Below, in pieces: positions 34,201 through 41,232 of a DNA stretch of 64,000 nt (positions are counted from its first letter, which is position 1; the number at the start of each line of letters is the position of its first letter). The notes under the pieces are model-generated. The model did no database searches and had not been told where the DNA came from. It saw only the letters and a list, made by a program, of their open reading frames with translations. The DNA is from Bacteroidales bacterium (GTDB lineage Bacteria; Bacteroidota; Bacteroidia; Bacteroidales; F082), in the NCBI GenBank assembly GCA_017427985.1, contig JAFRRS010000023.1, forward strand, positions 186,001 to 250,000, written 5' to 3'. A program made the translations under genes and the position numbers.

Positions 34201-36801
34201 GAAATGAGGACCGAAGATGTCGGAATTGCCGTCTGACAACGCGATGTTTCCGGTTCCATCCCAGCCGTCGGTGATGGCACTGTTCTTCACAACCATATTC
34301 GAGCCGCTCATCTGCAACTGACTGGAGTCTTTCTCATTGCCCCACACGATGGTGTTCACCACATTGCTTGCACCCCAGCTCTCGTTATTGGCGGTGATGC
34401 CGCATCCGAGATTCTTCACCACGTCGCAGTTTATCACATTTGAATTATATGACATATAAACGCCGCCCGCAAAACTCGTTCCTGTGTTGTTTGCCACGAG
34501 GCAGTTGTCCAAAGTGGCTCCGCTTAATGACACGCCACCAACGTTATTGCTGGAATTGTTCCTTATGACACAGTTTTTAATTTCGGAATAACTTGCATAA
34601 ATACCACCAACATAGTCAGCATACGAAGAATAAGACGTACTGATGTTGTCACTTATCTCGCACCCTGTAATTGTTGAGCTACCATTTGCATAAACTCCAC
34701 CGCCACCATATTCGCAAGTGTTTCCGGTAATAGTGCTGTTTGAGAGGCTGGTCGATATCAAAGACACGCCACCGCCGTAAGAACCGCTATTGCCGCTCAC
34801 CGTTACTCCACTCACTGTCGAATACTCGGCATATAAGCCTCCCCCGTAATATCCGCTGTTGTTTTCAAGAGGGCAACCTGTCATGGTGGTATATTTCATA
34901 TAAACGCCACCGCCATAACTGTTAGCTGTGTTGCTGTTTATCACGCAGTTTTCAATATTTGAGGGGTGGTCGCTGTCAGCATTCATGTAAATACCACCGC
35001 CTTCAGCGTAGTTGTCAGCCGTAGTGTTATTGGTGATGGTACAGTTGCGCACATAGCTTTTCCCGCGGAGATACATTCCTGCACCCTGATCGTATGACTT
35101 ATAACCATTTCTAATGGTGAAGCCGTCGATGTATGTAATGTCTGAAAAATGAATATCTTGATACACAACACGTTGGACGTTCTGTCCGTCGAGTATGGTC
35201 TTGTTTGTGTCGAAGTCTCTCAGCGAGAGGTCGTAGTCTTTAGCCTCATTGCCTGCAAAGCCGCCATAGAGGCTCACTCCGTTGTAGATGGTGAAGGCGT
35301 TGTTTGCCGCCACGCTGTCGCCGATGTATGTTCCGGCTGCCACCCAAACCTTATGCAGACCGTTGGCGCGCGCCTGCCCGATGGCGTAGTTGATGTCGCC
35401 TGTGGCGTTTGCCCACGAAGTACCGGTCTTGTTACCTGCTCCATTAGGCACAACATACACTATCTCATCGAAAGTCGGTATTGTGGTCGCGGTGAAGTTC
35501 GATTCGTAGCATCCCATATCGATGATGCCTTGCTGAACACGGTCGTTGCCCGCGAGGTCTTTCTCTGGAACGGAGATGCCTTCCGATGTTCCTCTGTTGG
35601 CGCATACTGAGCCGCCGGTGAGCTGCCATGACCATGAGCCAGGAGTCGCCTCCACGCCCGCTGTGGTTGAAGGGTTTGCGAATTTCGGATGATAAAATCC
35701 CGTGCCAGTGTTTTCCACATCAAGGATGACATTGTTGGTACCGCTGCAGCCTCCGCCGACAGCGCTGTTGGTGGCAGTGATGCCCGCGCCTGCCATGTCG
35801 AGAGGCGTGCCGTTTTTCTTGTTGCCCCACACTATTGTGTTGATGATAGCGCCGCTACCGCTGATGCCGCCGCCATCGTTGCGCACGACATCGCAGTTTG
35901 TCAACTTTGATTCACCGCCCCAGGATTCCGTCCACATAAACACGCCGCCTGTAATTGCCCCGCCAGTATTGTTTGCCACGAGGCAGTTCTCAAGAGTGGC
36001 GCCGTATTCCAAGCTGACACCACCAGTGTTGTAACTGCTGTTGTTTTTGATAATACAGTTTTTTATTACAGCATCATAGTACGCACAGATTCCGCCAGCA
36101 TAAGCATCACTGATGCCAGGATAATTCTGTACATTGTTGGCGATTAAGCATCCTGATATTGTCGAACCGCTATATGCGTACACACCGGCACCCCGATATT
36201 GGCAGACGTTATCAGTTATCGAGCTGTTCAAAATATTGGAATATGACATATCCACACCGCCGCCACCGCTGTTTGATGATTCGTTGTTCTTCACAACGCA
36301 ATTTTTCATCGTGGTGTAACTCATTGAAACTCCGGCGCCAGAGGCTTGGGTGACACCGTGCTGAATTGTGAAGCCGTCAATGCCGGAAGATTCATAGTAA
36401 CTGCCGCCAGAATACAGCACGCGCTGGATGTTCTGACCGTCGAGGATGGTTTTGTTTGTCTCGAAGTCTCTCAACGACAGGTCGTAAGTCTTTGGTTCGT
36501 TGCCCGCGAAGCCGCCGTAGATGCTCACGCCTGATGTCACGGTGAAGGCGTTGTTGTCGGGAATGCCGTCGCCGTAATATGTGCCTGCCGCAATCCACAC
36601 CGGCAGTTTGCCGTTATTGGCGGCCGCAGTGATTGCCGCGTTGATGTCGCCGAAGGCGTTGTCCCACGAGGTTCCGTCTTTTTCACCCGCTCCTGTAGCG
36701 GTAACATAAACCACGTCGTCATAAACCGGATTTTGTGAATATGCCGTGAAAGGTATCAAAATTGTCAAAAGCAACAGGAAAAATGTATACTTGTTATTCA
36801 T
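25267..36801 (-). CDS. Giant (3844-residue) right-handed beta-helix surface protein with T9SS sorting domain
   Basis: The signal peptide ends near AYSQ. Four modules of about 310-480 residues follow (about 30-1707). Each starts with a YVTxxGAGxKxGTSWxNA-like segment and YGGFAGNE, has polymorphic beta-helix rungs (YGGGVYxx, DNCLVANN), and ends DLAGNDRVQQGIIDMGCYE (choice-of-anchor Q type). Next come a linker with C-rich turns, a DFGEIAMNG beta domain (about 1930), two carboxypeptidase-regulatory-like domains (about 2024 and 2334), a Cys-rich helical segment with a Gly/Pro-rich lead (about 2534-2900), several beta domains, the WNW module (GWNWWSTYIE, NPEWNWIGYP, GKGYMY; about 3474-3640), an ELGAFVNGECRGSA module, and a T9SS type A domain from FSMYPNP (about 3770) to LIVK. 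It should be secreted and anchored by the T9SS. Adhesion or a large scaffold is inference. Only four bases separate its stop from that of murB. Confidence 0.9.
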   Translation of the reverse strand: MNNKYTFFLLLLTILIPFTAYSQNPVYDDVVYVTATGAGEKDGTSWDNAFGDINAAITAAANNGKLPVWIAAGTYYGDGIPDNNAFTVTSGVSIYGGFAGNEPKTYDLSLRDFETNKTILDGQNIQRVLYSGGSYYESSGIDGFTIQHGVTQASGAGVSMSYTTMKNCVVKNNESSNSGGGGVDMSYSNILNSSITDNVCQYRGAGVYAYSGSTISGCLIANNVQNYPGISDAYAGGICAYYDAVIKNCIIKNNSSYNTGGVSLEYGATLENCLVANNTGGAITGGVFMWTESWGGESKLTNCDVVRNDGGGISGSGAIINTIVWGNKKNGTPLDMAGAGITATNSAVGGGCSGTNNVILDVENTGTGFYHPKFANPSTTAGVEATPGSWSWQLTGGSVCANRGTSEGISVPEKDLAGNDRVQQGIIDMGCYESNFTATTIPTFDEIVYVVPNGAGNKTGTSWANATGDINYAIGQARANGLHKVWVAAGTYIGDSVAANNAFTIYNGVSLYGGFAGNEAKDYDLSLRDFDTNKTILDGQNVQRVVYQDIHFSDITYIDGFTIRNGYKSYDQGAGMYLRGKSYVRNCTITNNTTADNYAEGGGIYMNADSDHPSNIENCVINSNTANSYGGGVYMKYTTMTGCPLENNSGYYGGGLYAEYSTVSGVTVSGNSGSYGGGVSLISTSLSNSTITGNTCEYGGGGVYANGSSTITGCEISDNISTSYSSYADYVGGIYASYSEIKNCVIRNNSSNNVGGVSLSGATLDNCLVANNTGTSFAGGVYMSYNSNVINCDVVKNLGCGITANNESWGASNVVNTIVWGNEKDSSQLQMSGSNMVVKNSAITDGWDGTGNIALSDGNSDIFGPHFTSPDSWQLADGSFCINRGTSEGITVPEKDLAGNDRVQQGIIDMGCYESNFTATTIPTFDEIVYVVPNGSGNKTGTSWANATGDIRYAIGQARTNNLHKVWVKAGTYVGDSVAANNAFTLYDGVSFYGGFAGNEPKDYNLASRDFNANKTILDGQKVQRVLYQETHFSDSTYIDGFTITNGRVSGEYGAGLYLKGKSVLRNCVVIGNSTTYGGGGMYVYAASDCRSLIENCTITNNQSSTGGGAYMMYATMKGCMVNGNRAGTAGGVEMDNSILQNCVITQDTCSGEAGGVKANSSTVTGCEISRNVSTVVGNNREYNVGGIYASRTQVTNCVIKNNKSNSTGGVYLSEATLDNCLVANNTGGSYNAGGVYMLTSSTMTNCDVVRNSGGGVYSNPNYSGNNIINTIVWGNERYSSPLEVSGGNITMKNTAVTDGYDGTDNVILDRNNSGSGAFHPKFANPSTTAGVDNTNTAWSWQLGEGSVCVNRGTSEGISVPEKDLAGNDRVKQGTIDIGCYESNHTTSTLPTYSDGIVYVTTTGAGSKDGTSWANAIDDINVAAGIASSCGGLKVWVAAGTYTGDGVADNYMLTLHNGIDIYGGFAGTEPYDFDLTGRDLKNNVTTLDGQNAQGLVNQLTAFADTTYFDGFTLTNAHSSNKVMNLNAKSYVRNCIITKNDVSSYAVSMENSILDNCLVANNNAGLYMHNDSKVINCDIVNNDSYGVSSYYSGSGSIVNSIIWGNRYGQVSGYNVTLTYCAVTGGYEGDGNINLSADNFGADPEANYPGFLNPTTVTGHNFAAGDWSWQLTATSACLDAGTTTGIRPYAIDLAGDERIQNSVIDMGCYEFRQVIENTIYADICDGENYVANGFNIVAPAVGERIYTNVGTSYLGIDSIMHLDLTVHQNYLFEKDSLVCDLASIVWHGRTLTESGTYYDSLTSIYTCDSIYKLNVEFHRKPLGAFSYMSTTLASEGTDTIKNMPVSLLWNSVTNAELYDIYLWDVNDTEPTEPYIPGMSNCYVNLSSALTNHHKYNWYVVARNACHEQTSPVYSFYVKVKPELLVSNSNVDFGEIAMNGNVSTSVAVTGYYLLSDISVDITGVDAAMFSYNKASGWNDMTGGILALGFHPTTPKYNYEANIIVSSGTLSDTIRLRGGVSNLFTFTTVVDETVFSMGSTIPIHGSVVDWESNPAVDIDVEVSVIVMDTRRTIMAHTDANGLYSTTFVPMATESGYYIVNSGREGNTSTAQHDAFNIPGLALLNYDGSKMCLVDQGWSVRDSVLIRNKSNLTMTNIQLTKMSSVEGCTVTAAPLTLGGLDADYLVYTISGSTLTEGIDYQELKLKVSSDEGAEVQFNVWYYCKPAVSDLDMYPSALTTNMTKGKSKIVDVMLVNGGTTETGLIVVDLPDVSWLSVVGNDTLSSIAVNDTAYFSLRLSPASDINLIQYTGTIVLHSERGDDKVLPYTIDAVSESTGTILVDATDEYTYNTNGGHGPHLEGAYVTIKGYYSLATVAQGYTDSDGQFRAEDLPEGWYRVRVSADRHAEYNNTIQVTAGNVIRLDAFMQYQAVTYSWDVVPTEIQDEYTFELIVNFETNVPKPVLTIDNTPTRELEYGETDNFNLIITNHGLITTYEVELTFDDNNEYTFAPLYDIIDSIAAQTTIIVPCQYSRIASRGNRGDDGCSSRAQTKSYFYCNDQRQWAQFSSKNILTVYCGGPDIPYHLPIGFGGGKGPTYSIGGPGMGRERPDAQGDDGTPGTTDESCTPCLVEFMNVFNNMAGCIPFVGQGFATTLNVAKCGLTGMVSAGIGAYKDYHAGSSAKDVVANQLQNVVNTGECLLEAAEWSIPLVGNMNCIMNMSTAAMDLSNSCYKVETKNRNLMIEVPHYWQYNIEQWIMGFRIIANIVVAEGVAQQITQLFSEDVWQEELNMSAFLSDFTDLCKNSLDRKISSFKAENLASTFVGTSITHDDIIAAVARWNRSVDYWDMEIYKKTDVPEGWSDDFMEYDTEVFERADEFRRLSYRLECMWWQMQSIVVGKDGENDHEWNQEDDDNDMSLVDGFTDAYEYLEEFFNNQGESSVCAHVTVKFSQKMTMTREAFEGTFSVHNSSDENSIEDIVLDLVVKDKNTGDDCTNLFQIDVTSLNEITSVEHGSLGAGKDGTAIIQFIPTKNAAPTTPKVYSFGGTFSFIDPYTLEEVVFDLYPVDLTVNPSPDLYVDYFMQRDILGDDALTEDVIEPSVPAELGVRIHNKGAGTAKNVNLETAEPEIVDNEKGLAVDFAMYGASYNGNDAQIGLMNIPFGNIESGRTAVGEWLFTSSLLGHFVSYEAHVIHNSSKGNPELSLVSSLRLHELIHPIRIYGAKDDNINDFLVNDILDAYDNPDTIYFSQGGSTGVGLVTDMTFDDYVTVDDTIVTLTINSSRVGWNYGKCNDPGRDKYELVSCTRDSDGQVIPLQNVWQTFVTLTDMTDPVYENKLHIVDTLSAAKTNVTYTLVYTLKTNLLDVKEIIGIPTDPFITEPLTSFQVKFNEPIIDSTFTYRDMTLWCNAGVNPVNLMNESVTVTKVADSLYNVDITGLTNETGYYVLNVHTMNIKDERGYTGYNGKQATWVQYITSLTQNDTLVAGWNWWSTYIEQSTISGLDSLEKTLGSNGLQIKSHLAFVDNYYPTLGYNYWYGSLTDIDNESSYRLKLVDDGVTTVKGPRSHADEHEITINPEWNWIGYPLDTKRNVNSATDGFTPEANDIMKSHNESSIYYSGYGWYPVINLEPGKGYMYKSNAENNKTLTYNVSRNEDLATPDAPHLLTTNRHAFADNLTVVAAVYLDGERLSDCNMELGAFVNGECRGSAILKHFPPLDCYYAVLTVSGEDGEAINFGLIDRIGGAMNFNSMENMVFEKNAVAGDIENPYEVRFSTASNSLMTFSMYPNPVEKGRTITLDIPETETVTEVIITDIIGTVIRRNTDGSREVKGLTTRGVYDIQVFTASGNIYHGRLIVK
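31677..36740 (-). repeat. Four tandem beta-helix modules inside the giant gene
   Basis: Module borders are near 36740-35480, 35470-34040, 34030-32650 and 32620-31680. Each carries TSWxNA, VWxAAGTYxGD, YGGFAGNE, DGFTxxNG and MGCYE in the same order. Module 4 is shorter because several rungs are missing. Stretches between modules 2 and 3 are very alike at the DNA level, which points to recent duplication. Confidence 0.85.
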
Positions 36802-36872
36802 GCGGCGTATGTCTTGTTATATCCCATCAGACTCTTCGGTTCTTGTCAAGCTGTTGATAAAATAACAACTTA

Positions 36873-36880
36873 CAAAAATA
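36873..36880 (-). promoter_or_regulatory. Possible -7 box (TATTTTTG) for the giant gene
   Basis: It matches TAnnTTTG on the minus strand, 72 nt before the start codon. No clear -33 element was seen. The 131 nt between the giant gene and pyrD hold nothing else recognisable. Confidence 0.45.
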
Positions 36881-36932
36881 TATTATATTATTGAAATGGT
36901 TATAAGTAAAATTACCTATTATTTCAAAAAAA

Positions 36933-37844
36933 TTACAGAATCATGCCGCCGACAAGCTCGTTAACGTCTTTTACACCTTGTCTCTCACAGTAATCCACTA
37001 TTCCTTTTGCTACTTTTCCAGAAATTGAGGGGTCGATGAAGTTTGCAGTGCCGATTTGTATTGCTGAGGCTCCTGCGAGGAGGAACTCTACCGCGTCTGT
37101 AGCCGAAGAGATGCCGCCAAGCCCGATGACAGGAATCTTCACGGCTTTTGCAACCTGCCACACCATGCGCAATGCCACAGGCTTCACGCAAGCCCCCGAC
37201 AAACCGCCTGTCACCATCGAAAGGACTGGTTTTCGCGTCTCTGCATCTATTGCCATTCCCAACAAAGTGTTAATTAACGACACAGAGTCGGCACCGGCAG
37301 CCTCGGCAGCGAGCGCAATCTCGGCAATGTTAGTGACATTAGGCGACAGCTTGACAATCATATGTTTGTGATAGACATCGCGAACCGCCTTCACAACTTG
37401 TTCTATTCCACTGCACGTCACGCCGAACGCCATTCCGCCTTGTTTCACGTTGGGGCACGACACATTCAACTCGATGGCAGGGATGTCATCAAGCGCATCC
37501 ATTCTCGCGGCAGCTGTGACGTAATCGTCGATGTTTGAACCGCTTACGTTGACAATGACATTGGTTTCAAAATGTCTGATTCTCGGATAAATCGTATTGA
37601 TGAAATAATCCACGCCTTTGTTTTGAAGTCCGACGCAGTTGAGCATGCCCATTGGTGTCTCTGCCATTCGCGGGTAAGGGTTTCCTTCACGGTGATGCAA
37701 CGTCGTTCCCTTCACTATGATGCCGCCCAGCTCCGAGAGGTCGACGAAGTCGGCGTATTCCTCGCCATAGCCAAACGTCCCCGACGCTGTCATGACGGGG
37801 TTTTTCAGGGTCAGACCCTTCAGTTTTATCTCAGTCTTTACCAT
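36933..37844 (-). CDS. pyrD: Dihydroorotate dehydrogenase B, catalytic subunit
   Basis: A 303-residue class 1B enzyme that oxidises dihydroorotate to orotate with FMN and passes electrons to PyrK and [45 protein letters not shown], the catalytic-base cysteine in [31 protein letters not shown] and [27 protein letters not shown] are all as expected. The first seven bases overlap the end of pyrK, as is usual for the heterotetramer. It ends 131 nt before the giant surface-protein gene. Confidence 0.95.
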   Translation of the reverse strand: MVKTEIKLKGLTLKNPVMTASGTFGYGEEYADFVDLSELGGIIVKGTTLHHREGNPYPRMAETPMGMLNCVGLQNKGVDYFINTIYPRIRHFETNVIVNVSGSNIDDYVTAAARMDALDDIPAIELNVSCPNVKQGGMAFGVTCSGIEQVVKAVRDVYHKHMIVKLSPNVTNIAEIALAAEAAGADSVSLINTLLGMAIDAETRKPVLSMVTGGLSGACVKPVALRMVWQVAKAVKIPVIGLGGISSATDAVEFLLAGASAIQIGTANFIDPSISGKVAKGIVDYCERQGVKDVNELVGGMIL

Positions 37845-38614
37845 AGCAGCCTCTCAATATTAAATACCGGACCTTCTTTACATACGCACAGATTACCTTC
37901 TTTGGTGTTTTCCACGCAGCACAGGCAGGCGCCGATGCCGCACGCCATCTGGTTCTCGAGCGACACCTCGCACCAGATGCCGCGTTCGCGTGCCTTTTTC
38001 GCCACAGCCTTCATCATAGGCATAGGACCGCACGCATATATCTTATTGATTTCCATCGTATTCCACAGGCTGTGGTCGGTCACGAAACCCTTCTCCCCCA
38101 TCGAACCGTCGTTCGTGGTGACGAAGACGTCGCCGACAGCACGGAAACGGTCTAATAGCATCAGGTCGTCACGCGTCCTGCCACCTAACAGGAAATGAAC
38201 CCCGGTAGAGACGCACGGCCGTGCGTCTTTACGAAACGTTTTCGCGAAATACAGCAACGGTGCGATTCCGATGCCGCCTCCAACCAACAAAACGTTGTCG
38301 TTTTCCTCAGGCATGGTGAAACCGTTGCCCAGTGGCAGCACAATGTTAACCCTTGCGCCCACAGACAGGGCACACAGCGTCTTGGTGCCCTCGTGTTTCT
38401 CCTGAATCAGCAGGTCAATCGTGTTGTTTGGGTAATCGACGTCATGAACGGAAATAGGACGGCGCAGATACGCCTTGTCGCACCCGTCGACGCGCACGTT
38501 CACGAACTGACCGCCCCAAATATCAGGCAACGGCGTTGATGATTTCAACTTCAACAACGCCGCCCGACTAAAGGACTGTTTCTCGACGATTACAAAATCA
38601 ATAATCTGTTTCAT
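37838..38614 (-). CDS. pyrK: Dihydroorotate dehydrogenase B, electron-transfer subunit, with palindrome-derived insertion
   Basis: A 258-residue FAD/[2Fe-2S] protein that moves electrons from PyrD to NAD. RRPIS (51-55) is the FAD-binding motif, [11 protein letters not shown] (111-121) the NAD-binding turn, and the cysteines C225, C230, C233 and C245 (in [10 protein letters not shown] and VCKEGPVF) bind the iron-sulfur cluster. Residues 129-137 (KDARPCVST) derive from a 28-nt palindrome; they sit between the helix after the NAD-binding turn and the strand VHFLLGGR, a surface loop. The frame is preserved. The gene starts 7 nt after a cargo-free hairpin array and is coupled to pyrD by overlap. 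Confidence 0.93.
   Translation of the reverse strand: MKQIIDFVIVEKQSFSRAALLKLKSSTPLPDIWGGQFVNVRVDGCDKAYLRRPISVHDVDYPNNTIDLLIQEKHEGTKTLCALSVGARVNIVLPLGNGFTMPEENDNVLLVGGGIGIAPLLYFAKTFRKDARPCVSTGVHFLLGGRTRDDLMLLDRFRAVGDVFVTTNDGSMGEKGFVTDHSLWNTMEINKIYACGPMPMMKAVAKKARERGIWCEVSLENQMACGIGACLCCVENTKEGNLCVCKEGPVFNIERLLW
38205..38232. repeat. 28-nt palindromic element, copy 4 (core ACGGCCGT), inside pyrK
   Basis: The arms GTAGAGACGC and GCGTCTTTAC surround the core ACGGCCGT. It differs from the methyltransferase copy at one position (GTAG against GTTG) and is read in the identical phase as KDARPCVST. Confidence 0.92.
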
Positions 38615-38625
38615 GTTATTAATAT

Positions 38626-38756
38626 AATGTGCTGCTTCGCAGAATGTTATTCACTCCGTGAAATGTGTTGCTTCGCAAAATATGTAGCCTACGGCCAATG
38701 GGCGAAGCCCACAAATTCCGCAAAGCGGCACATTTTTCACATTTCCTCACATTAGG
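38626..38756. repeat. Cargo-free hairpin array (AATGTG and CACATT halves joined)
   Basis: The left half has AATGTG-type hexamers with CTGC-TTC-GCAG, TTCAC-TCC-GTGAA and TTGC-TTC-GCAA hairpins. The right half has GGGC-GAA-GCCC and CCGC-AAA-GCGG hairpins followed by CACATT three times. It has the same grammar as the arrays around the four-helix-bundle gene at 20704, but no gene lies between the halves. It fills the gap between pyrK and the DUF5606 gene. Confidence 0.8.
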
Positions 38757-38762
38757 TGAATA

Positions 38763-39314
38763 TTACACCTTCTTAGGTTTCTTTGTCGATTTGGTCGCTG
38801 GTGCGGCTGCGGTCTTCACGTTCTCTTTCGGCGCGGCTTTCGGTGCCGCTTTCTTCGTGGCAGCCTTCTTCACCTCTTTCTTCTCGACTGGTGCCTCCTC
38901 AGCGGCTTCCTCTTTCTTCTCCTCAACGGTGAAATCAAGGAGCCCCTTGTCATTGAGAAGCTGGTACCACTGGAACACCTTCTTCATATCTGATTGATAA
39001 ACAGCGTCTTCGTCATAATCAGGCAGCACGACAAGGAATTTCTCCCTCAACTCAACCGGAGATGCCTTCTTCGGGTCAAAATCCAGTTTATCGCCCAATT
39101 TCTCATGAATGCTCATAAAAACTTCTTTCAGAGGCCTGTCCTCACCTGTCGTGAAGATGCTGATCTCCTCAAGTGAACTGATTTTGTCGTTTGCGAAAGC
39201 AGGAGTCTTCTTCCCGTCAATCAACGACTCAACGATAAGCTTGCCCGCGCCTTGTGTTGTCACAAGGAACAGACCTGGTTTGCCAGAAATGGCAACTACT
39301 TTACTCAAATCCAT
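38763..39314 (-). CDS. DUF5606-domain protein with Lys/Ala-rich tail
   Basis: A 183-residue protein recognised by its start MDLSKVVAISGKPGLFLVTTQGAGKLIVESL and by ISSLEEISIFT, which define DUF5606 in Bacteroidota; a helical part around PVELREKFLVVLPDYDEDAVYQSDMKKVFQWYQLL follows. The last 50 residues are highly charged (EEAAEEAPVEKK, then KKAATKKAAPKAAP, ending KKPKKV), like histone-H1-type tails, so nucleic-acid contact is possible but not shown. No function is known. It probably has its own promoter (39339-39347). Confidence 0.82.
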   Translation of the reverse strand: MDLSKVVAISGKPGLFLVTTQGAGKLIVESLIDGKKTPAFANDKISSLEEISIFTTGEDRPLKEVFMSIHEKLGDKLDFDPKKASPVELREKFLVVLPDYDEDAVYQSDMKKVFQWYQLLNDKGLLDFTVEEKKEEAAEEAPVEKKEVKKAATKKAAPKAAPKENVKTAAAPATKSTKKPKKV

Positions 39315-39338
39315 TTTTTTCGTTGTTTAAAATTTTGC

Positions 39339-39347
39339 GCAAAAATA
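39339..39347 (-). promoter_or_regulatory. -7 box (TATTTTTGC) for the DUF5606 gene
   Basis: A consensus match on the minus strand, 25 nt before the start codon. The 67-nt gap to the ABC transporter stop is otherwise A/T-rich without a clear hairpin. Confidence 0.55.
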
Positions 39348-39381
39348 ATATTTTTTTATTTTTCGATGATAATTTTTTTGT

Positions 39382-41229
39382 CTAATTGAACGACTGCAGG
39401 TCGGTGAGACGCTTGTAAACGCCACCCATCGCTATCAATTCCTCGTGTTTTCCGCGTTCCACGATCTGACCTTTCACCAGAACCAAAATCTCGTCGGCGT
39501 TTTGTATTGTCGAGAGGCGGTGTGCGATGACGATTGATGTCCTGTTTGTCATGACCTTCGCAAGTGCTTCCTGCACAAGGCGTTCCGACTCTGTGTCAAG
39601 CGACGATGTTGCCTCATCCAAGATGAGAATCGGCGGGTTCTTGAGCACTGCGCGTGCTATGCTGATACGCTGACGCTGACCGCCGGAGAGGTTCATGCCC
39701 CTGTCGCCAATTATTGTGTCGTAGCCGTCTTCCATCTCCATGATGAAGTCGTGGGCGTTGGCGATCTTAGCCGCCTCAATGACCGCCTCGCGTGTGGCGT
39801 GTTCGAGACCGAACGCTATATTATTAAATACGGTGTCGTTAAACAAAATGCTTTCCTGAGAGACAATTCCCATCAGCCCGCGCACGTCGCAAATCTTGAA
39901 GTCACGGACATCGATGCCGTCGATGGTGATGTTGCCCTTGCTCACGTCATAAAAACGCGGCAGAAGGTCCACAAGCGTTGACTTGCCTCCACCGCTTTCG
40001 CCAACGAGGGCTATCATCTTGCCTTTCGGAATGGTGAGATTGATGTTTTTCAAAACATTGACCTCGTTGTAATGGAAGCTCACATTATTATAATTGATGG
40101 ATTCCTTGAAATCAGGGAGCTCCAAAGCGTCGCGTTTCTCAACTATAACCTCTTCTGCATCAAGCACTTCAAAGATACGGTCAGCGGAAGCCATGCCTTT
40201 CTGAAGGCTATAGAAACCTTGTGAGAACGACTTCGCTGGCGAGATAATCTGTGAAAACACCACGATATAAGCGATGAAGTTTGCTGCAGTGATGCTCGGG
40301 ACGGCATCAGGAGAGCTACTCGCATTGAGAATCAAGGTGGCGCCGAACCAAATCACTATCGCGATGATTATTGAAGAGAGGAACTCGCTCATCGGTGAAC
40401 TGAGGTCGCGCTTGCGGTTCACGAACTTTATCACTCTCGTGTAGTTACCGTTCTGCTCGTTGAACTTCTCGCTCGAATATCCTATCGCGTTGAATGCCTT
40501 GATGATACGCAGTCCGCCTATCGTTTCCTCAATGGTGGCAAGCATTCCAGCAAAACGGTTCTGTCCGTCGAGGGAGTCTTTCTTCAACGACTTTCCAATC
40601 CATCCGATGATGAGTCCGCCGATTGGAAGAAGCAGGAGGACGAACAAAGTGAGACGCCAGCTTACTCCTAGCATGTAAGCGAAATACGCTATTATCGTGA
40701 GCGGTGATTTTATGAAAACATCAAGATAACTGATGATTGACACCTCGATTTCCTGTACATCGGTGGTGATGCGCGCCATGATGTCGCCTTTCTTGTGCTT
40801 GCTGTAGAACGAGAGCGGCAGAATCATGATTTTCTTGTACAAATCGTTGCGTATGTCCTTGATTGTTCCGGCACGCGCCCCGACCATGAAATATAGTGCA
40901 AAATAGGTGGTGATATTTCGTAAGAAAAACGCTATAACAAGAAGCAAACAAATGAAAATCAACGCAGTAGCCTGTCCTTTCAGGATAATGATATAACTCA
41001 CATAATAATCAAGCATCGCGAGAAGCGTGTCGGTGTCGAGGGCGAACTCGGGCTTAACCGTCGTCAGGTTGTCAGGGTTGAACAAGAGGTTCAAAAACGG
41101 CACGATCATTGAAAAAGAGAACAATGAAAACACGATTGCCAGAATATTGAACAAAATGTTCATCAAAACGCTGAACCAGTACGGCTTGACGTAATGGAGT
41201 ATCCTGCGGAAATTTCTTTTCTTACTCAT
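39382..41229 (-). CDS. ABC exporter, fused permease and ATPase (MsbA-like)
   Basis: A 615-residue half-transporter that should work as a homodimer. The N-terminal half has six predicted membrane helices (about 15-330) with the coupling-helix region typical of exporters. The C-terminal half carries Walker A GESGGGKST, Q-loop GIVSQESILFNDTV, signature LSGGQRQR, Walker B ILILDEATSSLD and the H-loop AHRLS. MsbA-type lipid A or lipid flipping is the most likely role in this position in Bacteroidota; drug export cannot be excluded. It starts 3 nt after the purB stop and is probably cotranscribed with it. Confidence 0.88.
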   Translation of the reverse strand: MSKKRNFRRILHYVKPYWFSVLMNILFNILAIVFSLFSFSMIVPFLNLLFNPDNLTTVKPEFALDTDTLLAMLDYYVSYIIILKGQATALIFICLLLVIAFFLRNITTYFALYFMVGARAGTIKDIRNDLYKKIMILPLSFYSKHKKGDIMARITTDVQEIEVSIISYLDVFIKSPLTIIAYFAYMLGVSWRLTLFVLLLLPIGGLIIGWIGKSLKKDSLDGQNRFAGMLATIEETIGGLRIIKAFNAIGYSSEKFNEQNGNYTRVIKFVNRKRDLSSPMSEFLSSIIIAIVIWFGATLILNASSSPDAVPSITAANFIAYIVVFSQIISPAKSFSQGFYSLQKGMASADRIFEVLDAEEVIVEKRDALELPDFKESINYNNVSFHYNEVNVLKNINLTIPKGKMIALVGESGGGKSTLVDLLPRFYDVSKGNITIDGIDVRDFKICDVRGLMGIVSQESILFNDTVFNNIAFGLEHATREAVIEAAKIANAHDFIMEMEDGYDTIIGDRGMNLSGGQRQRISIARAVLKNPPILILDEATSSLDTESERLVQEALAKVMTNRTSIVIAHRLSTIQNADEILVLVKGQIVERGKHEELIAMGGVYKRLTDLQSFN

Positions 41230-41232
41230 TTT

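Noticed and set aside
38763..39314. DUF5606 protein as a histone-like protein
   Set aside because: Only the tail is Lys/Ala-rich; the N-terminal domain is a separate conserved family, so the histone label is not supported.
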